Assembly (NCBI GenBank): GCA_025782575.1
Contig: JALGYY010000004.1
Location: 124,001-188,000, forward strand
DNA from: a bacterium
Lineage (GTDB): Bacteria; Orphanbacterota; Orphanbacteria; Orphanbacterales; Orphanbacteraceae
DNA length: 64,000 nt
Direction of reading: 5' to 3'
Positions 7,588 through 16,091 of the stretch are shown here, piece after piece. Both the position numbers and the translations under genes were made by a program. Position 1 is the first letter of the stretch. Each line of letters opens with the position of its first letter. The notes beneath the pieces are model-generated. The model was given only the letters and a program-made list of their open reading frames with translations. It was not told the origin of the DNA and made no database searches.

Positions 7588-9964
7588 AGAACGCCACGCC
7601 ATAGACCGCCGCCCCGATTGAGAGAACAGTGCTATAGCCGAACGAGATCGCGAGCAAAGTAGCGAGAACGGAAGCACATACAGAGGTCGCCCCGTTTACG
7701 CCCCACACCCACGCCATCATCGTATCGCGCGAAGCGCCGAGCTCGCGGACCCCGATCGGGAACGGCATCCCCATCAGCACGGCCGGCGGGAGAAGGACGA
7801 TTACCGACACGGCCACTCGCGCCGGAAACGAAAGGTCGAGCGTCGCGCCGACAAGCCGCGGAAGCAGCATGACGTAAACCACGATCAGGAACGCGACGGC
7901 GGCGAGAATGGCAGGCCTGGCACCGTCGGGCACGCGCTCCGAGAGAACGCTTCCCGCCCCGCTCCCGACCAGCATGGCGAAGAGAACGACAGTCAGTGCA
8001 TGCACCGGATGACCGAGCACCAGGATAAAGCGCTGCAAGAGAGGAATCTCGACAAGCAGATAGCCGAGCCCCAGACAGAAAAAATAGAACAAAAACAATC
8101 CGCTTCGGGGGTCCCTCGGAAACGGTTCTCCCCGCTTCACCAGAAGGGGGAGAAAGATGCAGCCGGCAGTGAGAAGCAGAACGATAACCAGCAGAGCGGC
8201 CAGAACGAACACCGCGCGCACGTTGTTCTGCATCACCCCTTGCTCGAGCTTATGGCCGCCGAGAAACCGAAAAGCATCTCCCGCACGCAACATATAAAAG
8301 AAGAAGGGGCGGTCATCGGTCGGCGGAGAGATGTCGACCGGATAGTCTCTGTAGAACGCCTCCCGATCACCGCTGAACAGTCTGTCGAAGTCGGGATGAT
8401 TCGTCTTGCCGGGTGCATACACAAGATCGAACTCGAGGTCCGCCGCCACACCGGTCATATGCTCGATCTCGCCTGGTAACCACGGCGTCCGCTTGACCAG
8501 CATCGTACCGACACCGTCCCGAAATTCCTGCAGACGATACGCCCAGTCCCATGTCGAGCGCTTGAACACCATGATATGTGCCGCCGGATCATCCGAGCCA
8601 AGATCGCGAAGTGCCTCCGCTGCCACCGCCGTAAGCCGGAGCGTCTCCATCGGCCGTCCTTTGAAGAACCATCGGGACATCGTAAGAATCCCGTCGTCTG
8701 TCAGGTGGCCTAGAAAATCCTGAAACGCCTCCTCTGTATAGAGGTTGTTTTCCGAAAGGACATACGCTCCGGCGGATGTGGCCGCCCACGTGTCGATCAG
8801 CGAGGCCTGAATGATGTCGAACTTCTCTTTCGATCGCCGCACGTAGCTCCGCCCTTCGGCGTTTACAATCTGCACACCCGGCCGGTCGTAGAGCCCGCCC
8901 GTATACTGACCGAAGACATTCCGGACAGTGTTGATGATGGCCGGGTTGATCTCCACACCCGTCACGTCCTTGTGGCCGAACGAGAGCGCGGTGAGAACGT
9001 CCCGGCCGCCGCCAGGCCCGACGATCAGAACTCGCGCATCGGTTCGAAGCGTGTAGGCGAGCGCAGAGACGTCGAACTGAAGCGCCCGAACCTTTTCGAA
9101 GTCGCCGTCAAATTTGACAAGGGGCGTCCCCGCCTCGGCATCGATCTTGAGCCAGAGCGTCTCCGGTTTCGGACCCTTATATGTTTCGCTGGTCGCCCAG
9201 TTCGGCGTCCCCCGGTTCGTCACCGTCACGCGGGCAAGCGCGTTCCAGTCCTGGTGCTGAATCTCCTCCTCGAGATGATCTTTGGTGAAATCGATCCGGA
9301 GAATTCCTTTTGTTTCGTGAACCAGGAGAAGCAGTGCGAGGACAACAATTGTAACGCCGGCCATCCGCCTGCTCCGGTCACCGCCGCCCAGCGTGAGTGC
9401 TCCGATTCCGGCTATGATGGCTGCTGCGATCACGGCGCCGGGACCCGAAAGAACACTCAGGATCGGAACGGTGATCAGACACCCGAGACCGGCGCCCAGA
9501 AGATCCGCGCCATAGACAGGACCGATCTTCGACGCGTAGCGCGAAAGGGCGAGAGCGATCACCACACCACCGAGAAAGAAGGGGATCGCTGCGAAAGCAT
9601 AAATTAGCAGGAGCGACATGGCGGCCGGGAGTGACACTCGATAGACGAACGGGACTCCCAGAATACAGAGGAAGCTGATGGGAACGGAAGCGGCGAACAG
9701 CGTCGCGTAACGGGACATCTGGGCGTTCACATCTACCCGGGGAAAGCGTTCCGGCCTGAAGTGCAGAAAGAGCCCGCCCATGGCGAGGCCGAAAAGCGCG
9801 AGGGAAATTGCAAGGAACGCGAAGTGATACCAGAGCAGAACCGAGAAGATTCGAGTGAGTGCGATTTCGAGCGTGAGAAGCGCACACGAAACGAGAATGA
9901 TCCCGGCGTAGGTGCGGCTCGTAGGAATCGGGCCGGAACTCGTGGCGCGCGATTCTGCAGTCAA
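7550..9964 (-). CDS. Polytopic membrane protein with central spermidine-synthase-like methyltransferase domain
   Basis: 804 residues in three blocks: a hydrophobic N-terminal half with about eight membrane segments (residues 20-215), a soluble spermidine-synthase-like domain with the nucleotide-binding glycine motif VLIVGPGGGRDV at 312-323 and an acidic residue in GVEIN (338), and a C-terminal block of about six further membrane segments (from about 590). Such membrane-fused spermidine-synthase-like proteins are widespread but uncharacterised; polyamine synthesis should not be assumed. The TTG start (TTGA overlap with the stop of the SGNH gene) has GAGGGG 8 bases upstream, which supports translational coupling to that gene. 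The 3' end overlaps the convergent Nudix gene by 38 bases. Confidence 0.85.
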   Translation of the reverse strand: MTAESRATSSGPIPTSRTYAGIILVSCALLTLEIALTRIFSVLLWYHFAFLAISLALFGLAMGGLFLHFRPERFPRVDVNAQMSRYATLFAASVPISFLCILGVPFVYRVSLPAAMSLLLIYAFAAIPFFLGGVVIALALSRYASKIGPVYGADLLGAGLGCLITVPILSVLSGPGAVIAAAIIAGIGALTLGGGDRSRRMAGVTIVVLALLLLVHETKGILRIDFTKDHLEEEIQHQDWNALARVTVTNRGTPNWATSETYKGPKPETLWLKIDAEAGTPLVKFDGDFEKVRALQFDVSALAYTLRTDARVLIVGPGGGRDVLTALSFGHKDVTGVEINPAIINTVRNVFGQYTGGLYDRPGVQIVNAEGRSYVRRSKEKFDIIQASLIDTWAATSAGAYVLSENNLYTEEAFQDFLGHLTDDGILTMSRWFFKGRPMETLRLTAVAAEALRDLGSDDPAAHIMVFKRSTWDWAYRLQEFRDGVGTMLVKRTPWLPGEIEHMTGVAADLEFDLVYAPGKTNHPDFDRLFSGDREAFYRDYPVDISPPTDDRPFFFYMLRAGDAFRFLGGHKLEQGVMQNNVRAVFVLAALLVIVLLLTAGCIFLPLLVKRGEPFPRDPRSGLFLFYFFCLGLGYLLVEIPLLQRFILVLGHPVHALTVVLFAMLVGSGAGSVLSERVPDGARPAILAAVAFLIVVYVMLLPRLVGATLDLSFPARVAVSVIVLLPPAVLMGMPFPIGVRELGASRDTMMAWVWGVNGATSVCASVLATLLAISFGYSTVLSIGAAVYGVAFFTLLAGRAGPLR

Positions 9965-10932
9965 TCGATCAACCCCTCGGCCAGAATGAATTCGGCTACT
10001 CTCTCCGCCTCTTTCTCATAGTAAACCTCGTTCGGGTGTCCCTCGAACAGGAAGTACTCGGTTCGCTCGCTTCCCGCGAAGAGATCGAGGGTTCGGATGA
10101 GTGGAACCCCTTCTTCCTCGGACACCTCCACGAAATACCGTTGAAACCGTGTGTAGTCTTCCGTCTTTACATTATCCCATGTCGTCGTAAGAAGCAGAAC
10201 AAGCGGCAGGTCGTTTTCCCTGCAGAACCGGACCGCGCCCTGCAATGATTCCTTGTATTTCTTGATCCGCCCTTCCCTGGTCTTTCGGGAATCGTCGTAC
10301 TCCGGGGCCACCAGCTTGTTCTTCATTCGGGCGTAAAAGACACGCCTCCCCTTCAGCTCCCCGAAGAAGATGTAACAGGCGGAGCGGCGAAGGAAGTTTT
10401 TGATCCTGACGGCCCGCATGACGCGCTTCTTCACGTCAGGCGGGCTGTCGGCGTACATGTGACGCCCTTCGTTCCAGCAATAGGAGAGAACGACAAGATC
10501 GGGGGAGAACTTCGGCCCGTCAGCCTCCAGGTATGCCGCGGCCTGAGAGATGGAGTAGCCGATCACGCCCCCGTTCAACACTTCGACCTCGGCCCCCCGG
10601 TCGTGGAGAATTTTCTCTAACCGCGCGGGCCACGTCTGATGGTCCGGCATTTCCCATCCGAAATTGAACGAATCACCTACCGTGAGAATGCGGGTGACCC
10701 CTTCGGGCTTTTCCATTGTCGTTTCCCGTCCGCGCATGCCGTGGGAATTGATCGACATCGCGGAATGAGAGACACGGCTCCGCGGATTCTGATTCGGCAC
10801 AGGTCGCCAGAGAACGGCCTGATCGGGCTGGTAGCGGAGGGCGTTCCCATAACCAGCTATGCGGAGCGATATTTCAGCGATCAGGAAGAACAGAAGAAGG
10901 CTTCCTGTCGCCAGAGCAATATTTCGTTTCAT
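9961..10932 (-). CDS. Membrane-anchored SGNH/GDSL-type hydrolase
   Basis: 323 residues from the ATG at 10930-10932, which begins a clear N-terminal membrane anchor/signal (residues 5-25). A longer in-frame extension to 11142 would run through structured non-coding sequence and is rejected. Block I is VGDSFNFGWE with the nucleophilic serine near residue 86; the C-terminal histidine is in EGHPNEVYYE, where the usual aspartate is replaced by Glu. SGNH enzymes hydrolyse or transfer acyl groups, often on surface polysaccharide; the anchor places the domain outside the cytoplasm. No Shine-Dalgarno is visible, and a good promoter ends only about 10 bases before the ATG, so the message may be leaderless. 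Coupled to the downstream membrane protein by a 4-base overlap. Confidence 0.85.
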   Translation of the reverse strand: MKRNIALATGSLLLFFLIAEISLRIAGYGNALRYQPDQAVLWRPVPNQNPRSRVSHSAMSINSHGMRGRETTMEKPEGVTRILTVGDSFNFGWEMPDHQTWPARLEKILHDRGAEVEVLNGGVIGYSISQAAAYLEADGPKFSPDLVVLSYCWNEGRHMYADSPPDVKKRVMRAVRIKNFLRRSACYIFFGELKGRRVFYARMKNKLVAPEYDDSRKTREGRIKKYKESLQGAVRFCRENDLPLVLLLTTTWDNVKTEDYTRFQRYFVEVSEEEGVPLIRTLDLFAGSERTEYFLFEGHPNEVYYEKEAERVAEFILAEGLID

Positions 10933-10941
10933 GATCGATTC

Positions 10942-10970
10942 ATCATACCGGAGGGGGGAGCGTGGGACAA
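10942..10970 (-). promoter_or_regulatory. Predicted sigma-70 promoter of the SGNH hydrolase operon (leaderless)
   Basis: On the minus strand TTGTCC (10965-10970), a 17-base spacer and TATGAT (10942-10947). The expected start site (about 10935) lies two or three bases before the ATG at 10932, and no ribosome-binding site is present. Confidence 0.5.
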
Positions 10971-10983
10971 TCGGAGCTAGTGT

Positions 10984-11269
10984 GTGACCCTCGGTAACCA
11001 CCCCGGTCCCTTCCTCCGCGCCCCTCGGCCTATTCGCTGGCCACCGGTCGACCAGTTGCTGGTCGCCTGTAACCGAGACGGCCCTCCCCGGTGTACGGGA
11101 GAGGCCGAGCAAAGCCGTTCCAGGGTCTGCTTTTGCAGGCACGGTTTCTGCAATCTATTCCAGCCGCGAGGTGCCGGGTCCGGCGCCCGGCCCGAGTTGT
11201 GTGGTGACGGGGCGGGAAGCGGCCAGGCGTTCGGGCCAGGCGCCGGCATTCTGTGAGGGTCGGTGACCC
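10984..11269. ncRNA. Candidate structured RNA or leader region, strand undetermined
   Basis: The 405-base gene-free stretch 10933-11337 holds a run of compact hairpins: CTCGGTAAC (10990-10998) with GTAACCGAG (11069-11077, one mismatch), CGACCAG-TTG-CTGGTCG (11049-11065), a GGCCCTCCC/GGGAGAGGCC stem (11080-11106), CTGC-TTTT-GCAG (11127-11138), GCCGGG/CCCGGC (11173-11191) and GGGTC-GGT-GACCC (11257-11269). The two ends can also pair (GACCCTC 10986-10992 with GAGGGTC 11255-11261). No convincing coding frame exists. It could be the 5' leader of the DUF302 gene (plus strand) or an independent RNA. It lacks the signatures of RNase P, tmRNA or SRP RNA. Confidence 0.4.
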
Positions 11270-11337
11270 ACGCGGTTGTCTCTTTCCCCCCTCCTTCGTA
11301 TAATCCCCCCGCGGGTAACACCAACAGGGGGAGCGTC

Positions 11338-11736
11338 ATGAATCCTGCAATGCCGGAACTTTCTATCGAAAAACACGTCTCCTATTCCTACGATGAGACT
11401 CTCCAGCGAACACGGGACGCACTTCAGAAAGAGGGCTTCGGCGTGCTCACTGAAATCGACGTCGCGAAAACACTGAAGCAGAAGATCGATGTCGATTTTC
11501 GTCGCTACATGATCCTGGGGGCCTGCAATCCGACGCTCGCCCACCGGGCGCTCAGTTCCGATCTACAGGTAGGGTTCCTGCTCGCCTGCAATGTCGTCGT
11601 ATATGAAGATGAGAATGGTGCCGTCGTGGGTGCCATTAACCCGAACATGATGGTTCAGCTCATTGACAACCCCGAAATGCGCGAAGTCGCCCGAGAGGCG
11701 GGCGAAGGGCTCCGACGTGCAATCGAGTCTATCTGA
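11338..11736 (+). CDS. DUF302 family protein
   Basis: 132 residues starting at the ATG after CAGGGGGAGCGTC. It carries the hallmark LGACNPTLAHRAL segment (about residues 61-73) and the preceding 'KEGFGVLTEIDV' strand of the DUF302 family, small cytoplasmic proteins of unknown biochemical role. No signal peptide or metal-binding cysteine pair is present apart from the family cysteine. It stands alone on the plus strand, followed 19 bases later by the end of the convergent CNNM/CorC gene. The long structured region upstream may be its leader. Confidence 0.85.
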   Translation: MNPAMPELSIEKHVSYSYDETLQRTRDALQKEGFGVLTEIDVAKTLKQKIDVDFRRYMILGACNPTLAHRALSSDLQVGFLLACNVVVYEDENGAVVGAINPNMMVQLIDNPEMREVAREAGEGLRRAIESI

Positions 11737-11755
11737 GAGGTCCTGGCCGACGACG

Positions 11756-13075
11756 TCAGGCTTCGATGGCTTTTTCTTCGCGAGGTGCACGGATCAGACG
11801 GACCAGGCGAATTCGCCGCTCTTCCACCCGCTCGACGACCAGCACCCCTCCGTCGATCGGAATCCGCTCACCTGCTTCGGGAAGGTGCCCGGCCGCCTCC
11901 AGAATGACGCCGGCTACGGTATCCGCCTCGGCCTCACGAACCTCGATCCCGGTCGCCCCTTCGAAGTCGGCAAGCGGGCAATTCCCATCGAGCAGAAATT
12001 CGTTCTGTCCCACTCTTCGCACGACAGGAAGCTCGGAATCAAACTCGTCCTGAATCTCACCGACCAGCTCTTCAATCACATCTTCCAGGGTGATCATGCC
12101 GAGCGTGCCGCCGTATTCATCGAGCACGATGCCGACATGAACCTTCTTTCTCTGGAACTCTCGCAGAATCGGGCCGAGCGGGGTGTGTTCGGGGAAAAAC
12201 AGGATCTCCCGGCGAAGGGTCTGCAGATCGACCGGTCCACCGTTCAGGCGCACCGCTTTGTACACGTCTTTCACGTGCACGAAGCCGAGCACGTGGTCGA
12301 TGTTCTCCCGACAGAGCGGAAATCGTGTAAACCCGCACGACTCCGCGACCTTTAGATTCTCCTCCGCGTCCCCCTCAGCAAGAAGATAGACGATGTCAGG
12401 ACGGGGAACGATAATCTGATGGGCCTCGCGATCATGAAACTCGAAAACGCGTTCAATCATTTCCGTTTCGTCGATACTGAGCTTACCCGCCCTTCCCGAA
12501 TCCTCTAGCAGCAGGCGAATCTCCTCTTCGCTGTGGGCGTGACCATGGACCGCCTTGGTATCGACTCCGACCATTCTCACGAAGAAAATAGCGGAAGAGT
12601 TCAATACATAGGTAAAGGGATAAGAAAGTATGAAGAACAGGCGGAGTGGCAGGGAGAGTGCCAGGCCGACCGCCACCGGTCTTCGTATGGCGACCGACTT
12701 CGGAGCCATCTCGCCTATCGTTATGTGCAGGAATGTAATGATCGAAAACGCGACAGTAAACGCGATCGTGTGAATGATCGCCTCGGAATGAATGCCGATC
12801 GTTTCGAGGAGCGGCCGGAGGTAACGCGCGATAAACGGTTCACCTACCCACCCGAGCGCCAGACTTGCCAGCGTGATTCCGATCTGGCACGCGGAGAGGT
12901 ATTCGTCGAGGTGCATCAGGATGTGCTGCGCGGTCTTCACTCGCCGCCCCCCTTTTTCGGCGAGGAGACTGAGTTGCGCAGCCCGCATTTTGACAAACGC
13001 GAACTCCGCCGCGACGAAAAACCCGTTCAGCGCGACGAGGAATAATACCGTAAGAACTTGTAAGAGGGGTTCCAT
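11756..13075 (-). CDS. CNNM/CorC-type membrane protein (DUF21, CBS pair, CorC_HlyC)
   Basis: 439 residues from the ATG at 13073-13075. Order: DUF21 membrane domain with three to four helices (residues 1-190, including the conserved GE.APKS segment IGEMAPKSVA), a CBS pair (about 205-330, with PRPDIVYL and SRFPLC-like elements), and the C-terminal CorC/HlyC domain (about 345-425). The family is linked to magnesium/cobalt efflux; older 'haemolysin' names are not functional evidence. A possible earlier start at 13135 lacks a ribosome-binding site. The CoA-binding gene lies just upstream on the same strand, with a 17-base gap. Confidence 0.92.
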   Translation of the reverse strand: MEPLLQVLTVLFLVALNGFFVAAEFAFVKMRAAQLSLLAEKGGRRVKTAQHILMHLDEYLSACQIGITLASLALGWVGEPFIARYLRPLLETIGIHSEAIIHTIAFTVAFSIITFLHITIGEMAPKSVAIRRPVAVGLALSLPLRLFFILSYPFTYVLNSSAIFFVRMVGVDTKAVHGHAHSEEEIRLLLEDSGRAGKLSIDETEMIERVFEFHDREAHQIIVPRPDIVYLLAEGDAEENLKVAESCGFTRFPLCRENIDHVLGFVHVKDVYKAVRLNGGPVDLQTLRREILFFPEHTPLGPILREFQRKKVHVGIVLDEYGGTLGMITLEDVIEELVGEIQDEFDSELPVVRRVGQNEFLLDGNCPLADFEGATGIEVREAEADTVAGVILEAAGHLPEAGERIPIDGGVLVVERVEERRIRLVRLIRAPREEKAIEA

Positions 13076-13092
13076 CCGGCCCAAAAGGGCAG

Positions 13093-13464
13093 CTACACCT
13101 CCTCTGGTCTCAGCCCCACCGCAATGATGCTGCACGCCAGAATGGGTGAAAGTCCGAGAGACCGTGCTTTTTCCAGTAGTTCGTCACTTTCGGTCCCCGG
13201 GTTTAGATATAATTCGGCCGGTCTCTTCTGTGCGATGTCGGAAATGATCGTGAGGCCGATTGCAGGGGGAACATAAACCAGAACGATGTCGACCTTGCCG
13301 GGGATATCCAGAATTGATCGGTAAGCGGGAAGACCCTCTACGATATCGGCTCTCTGGTTGACGGGGTAAACCTGGTATCCCAGGCGCGCGTAAGCGCGAA
13401 CAGCTTTATTCCCGAACTTGTTCCGGTCATTAGAAGCACCGATAACGGCAACGCTTTTGGCCAT
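13093..13464 (-). CDS. CoA-binding domain protein (YccU-like)
   Basis: 123 residues with the Rossmann-type nucleotide motif at the extreme N-terminus (VAVIGASND, residues 5-13), VYPVNQRA after strand 2, and the family segment YLNPGTESDELLEKA. This is the stand-alone CoA_binding fold related to succinyl-CoA synthetase alpha; partner and reaction are unknown. The start is chosen at GGAAAGAAG-ATG rather than an earlier frame-open ATG at 13524, which would add an unlikely cysteine-rich tail. Upstream gene of the CorC gene; probably the same transcript. Confidence 0.85.
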   Translation of the reverse strand: MAKSVAVIGASNDRNKFGNKAVRAYARLGYQVYPVNQRADIVEGLPAYRSILDIPGKVDIVLVYVPPAIGLTIISDIAQKRPAELYLNPGTESDELLEKARSLGLSPILACSIIAVGLRPEEV

Positions 13465-13794
13465 CTTCTTTCCGTCGTCCTCTCCGGGGATCCCCCTGCA
13501 TGTCCTACATAGAGAATAGCACAAGGATGAGAAGTGGGAAAGGGGCGCGGGTTTTTGTGCCCCCTCGATCGTAGCCGGCCGCCCCGACAGTGCGCACGTT
13601 CACTTGCCTCATCAACCAACAATTGCACTGTTCTGGTGTCGGTTTTTTCTGTCGCCGCAGAGCCTCCCCGATTTCACCGAGCGAACTTTTTTTCAGCGCC
13701 GCAAGATTTTCTTGCCGAGTGCGTCGCTCGGCGGTACTATATCTGGGCGATTGACACAGACTCGATTAACGTACGACGTTTGAATGAGTGATTC
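13465..13794. other. 330-base gene-free stretch between divergent genes
   Basis: This is the divergent intergenic region between the CoA-binding gene and the GT39-TPR gene. I see a small inverted repeat GCCGAG-N7-CTCGGC near 13716-13734 and several T-runs, but no convincing coding frame, RNA gene or consensus promoter. Confidence 0.5.
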
Positions 13795-15969
13795 GTGTGG
13801 GGGTTGGTCCGGGCTGGTGGTTGCGAAAAAAGCAAACACCCAGCGGACGTAGCTCGGACTCCCCCTTTTTCTTTTCGCCACACATTCCCAGTATCCCAAT
13901 TGCCCGCTAAACTTTCAGCATCCAACCTGGCCGCTCTTCTGCTCCTTCTGATTATCGCCGCCATTCGATTCGCGTTTGTAATTGACACGGAACAATACCC
14001 TTATATCGATGATCTGGCGGGAGACACGCGGCCCTACCGAGAGCGGGCGACGGAAATCGTTTCGGGGGAATGGGTTGGAGACGAAGTCTATTTCGACTCG
14101 CCCATCTTTCCCTACTTCCTGGCTCTCACAGGGGGACACCTGGGCGGGTCGGAGCTGGCGCCCAAACTGGTACAGGCCCTCCTTGACACGGGAACGGCCT
14201 GGCTCGTCTTCCGGCTGACATTCATATGGTTCGGACCGGGGGCGGCGCTGCTATCTCTTTTCATGTACGGCTTCTACGGCTTCGTTCTTTTCTATAACGG
14301 GATCCTCCTGAAGCCCGTGCTCACGTTATTCCTGCTTACGATGTCGGTATATCTCCTACAACGGAAACGTGCGACTCCCTCGGGATTCCTGCTCGGACTA
14401 TCGATTCTGGCGCGGGGCAATCTGCTTCTCTTTCTACCGGTGATGCTCTTTTTCGCGTGGAAGAACGGCGGGTCCCGCAAAGCCGCCACCCGCCTGGCGA
14501 TCGCAGCCCTCTTACCTCTCCTGCTCGTCACCGCTCGGAACGGGGTAGTGGGGCACGACTTAGTCTTCCTGACCTATCACGCAGGCCCGACGTTTTACCA
14601 TGGCAATAACCCGAATGCACGCGGCACCTATTCGCCGATTATTCCGGGCCGCCAGAATCCGCCGTATGAAAAGCGTGACGCGATCCGCATCGCCGAACAA
14701 AGAGCGGGTCAAACGCTCAAGCCCTCCGAAATCAACCGGTTCTGGTTTGCCGAAGCGGGTCGGTTCATCGCGTCTGACCCGTTGCGTTTTCTTCGACTTA
14801 CGGGGCGCCGGGCATTTCTCTTCTGGGACGGCCGAGAGATCCCTGATACATATGACTTCGTCCTCTACAAAAGCCTCTTTCCGCTCCTGAATGTCGCCGC
14901 CGTCCCCTTTGGCGTACTCGCCCCTCTCGCCATTCTGGGATGGTTCCTGCCCGGCCGAATTCGGGGTGGGGCGCGCATTCTCCCCGCACTGGTGATTGTC
15001 CTGTTTCTCTCCCTCGCCGTGCTGTTCGTTTTCGGTCGCTATCGCCTCCCCGCAGTCCCCCTGCTTATGCCGACTGCCGCTCGTTTTCTTTACTTCGTCG
15101 GCGGCTCCATCGCGGCGCGCCGCCTCTGGCCGGCCGCGCCCCTTCTCGTCGCAATGGGAGCCATGCTCTTTCTGGGCAACAGCTTCGGCGAAACGCCCGA
15201 CAGGACCGCCGGGCTCTATAATCTGGGCATACGCATGGAGCGGCTCGGCCGCTACGCCGAAGCGGAAGCGCTTTATCGCGAGGCTCTCGAGCACTCACCT
15301 CGCTTTGCCAACGGCTGGAACAACCTGGGGGGGATTCTCTTACGGAGCGGCGCCGAAGAAGATGGGGAGTCGGCGTTCCGGTCGGCCGTGTCATACGACC
15401 CGGGTCACGCGCGCGCCCACGCCAATCTGGCTGAGATCGAACGGGCCCGGGGTTCCTATGAAGCCGCCCGGGAGCATCTCGAGCGAAGTCTCGCCACTGA
15501 CCGCACCTCGGAAACCCTTCTCGCGCTTGCCGTTGTCGAAGAACTAGCCGGCCGGCGCGATGACGCGGCGCCTCTCTATGAAGAGGCGTGGCGACTCGAC
15601 AAAGGAAACGGTGAGGCGGCGGCCAATCTCGGTCGCCTTCTTTACCACGGGGGGGATCCTGCCCGCGCCCGCCCGATACTGGAAGCTGCCATGGAGCACC
15701 TCCCCGGTCGAGTTCTTCCCGCCCTCTATCTCGGACTTGCGCTGGTCGACCTGGGGGACCTTGAAAAAGCTGATTCTCTCGTCGTACGGATCAACAAGAA
15801 AAGGTCAGCCGACAGCGAGCCTCCGGATGGACGCCTGCTCCTTCTCGAGGCCCGGATCGCGCGGGAACGGGGGGAAGTCTCCCGGGCGGCTGAAGCGCTG
15901 GATTCGGCCCGGAGAGCCGGCCTTCCGTCTTCTGTAATCATCGATCTCATTGCCGGCCGGAACCGTTGA
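13795..15969 (+). CDS. GT39-like membrane glycosyltransferase fused to C-terminal TPR array
   Basis: About 724 residues from a GTG at 13795; a TTG near 13902, just before the first hydrophobic helix, is an equally plausible start. No strong ribosome-binding site decides it. The N-terminal two thirds is a polytopic GT-C/PMT-type domain with about 11 membrane helices and an early periplasmic loop containing acidic residues (YIDDLAGD, VYFDSPIFPYF). The last 250 residues (from about 475) are TPR-like repeats (NLGIRMERLGRYAEAEALY, then NGWNNLGGILLRSG). GT-C enzymes use lipid-linked sugars. The TPRs would sit outside the membrane and may recruit a protein acceptor; this last point is inference. Confidence 0.8.
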   Translation: MWGLVRAGGCEKSKHPADVARTPPFSFRHTFPVSQLPAKLSASNLAALLLLLIIAAIRFAFVIDTEQYPYIDDLAGDTRPYRERATEIVSGEWVGDEVYFDSPIFPYFLALTGGHLGGSELAPKLVQALLDTGTAWLVFRLTFIWFGPGAALLSLFMYGFYGFVLFYNGILLKPVLTLFLLTMSVYLLQRKRATPSGFLLGLSILARGNLLLFLPVMLFFAWKNGGSRKAATRLAIAALLPLLLVTARNGVVGHDLVFLTYHAGPTFYHGNNPNARGTYSPIIPGRQNPPYEKRDAIRIAEQRAGQTLKPSEINRFWFAEAGRFIASDPLRFLRLTGRRAFLFWDGREIPDTYDFVLYKSLFPLLNVAAVPFGVLAPLAILGWFLPGRIRGGARILPALVIVLFLSLAVLFVFGRYRLPAVPLLMPTAARFLYFVGGSIAARRLWPAAPLLVAMGAMLFLGNSFGETPDRTAGLYNLGIRMERLGRYAEAEALYREALEHSPRFANGWNNLGGILLRSGAEEDGESAFRSAVSYDPGHARAHANLAEIERARGSYEAAREHLERSLATDRTSETLLALAVVEELAGRRDDAAPLYEEAWRLDKGNGEAAANLGRLLYHGGDPARARPILEAAMEHLPGRVLPALYLGLALVDLGDLEKADSLVVRINKKRSADSEPPDGRLLLLEARIARERGEVSRAAEALDSARRAGLPSSVIIDLIAGRNR

Positions 15970-16091
15970 ATTTTTTCTGATTTAGGTCAAATCCCGCCTG
16001 ACGAAACCCGATAATACCACTACCATTAGAGGGGAGCGGGATACCCTCATCGCCCCCGCCAACCCATCGTAAATGAGAAGGAGAATGTCCA

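Noticed and set aside
10984-11269. RNase P RNA or another housekeeping RNA
   Set aside because: A GAGGAA-like and an ACAGAA-like string occur on the minus strand but in reversed order, and the conserved core of RNase P RNA is missing; tmRNA and SRP motifs are also absent.
10977-11339. Overlapping open frames on both strands (120 and 90 codons)
   Set aside because: No ribosome-binding site, no recognisable domain, and the sequence is a run of hairpins.
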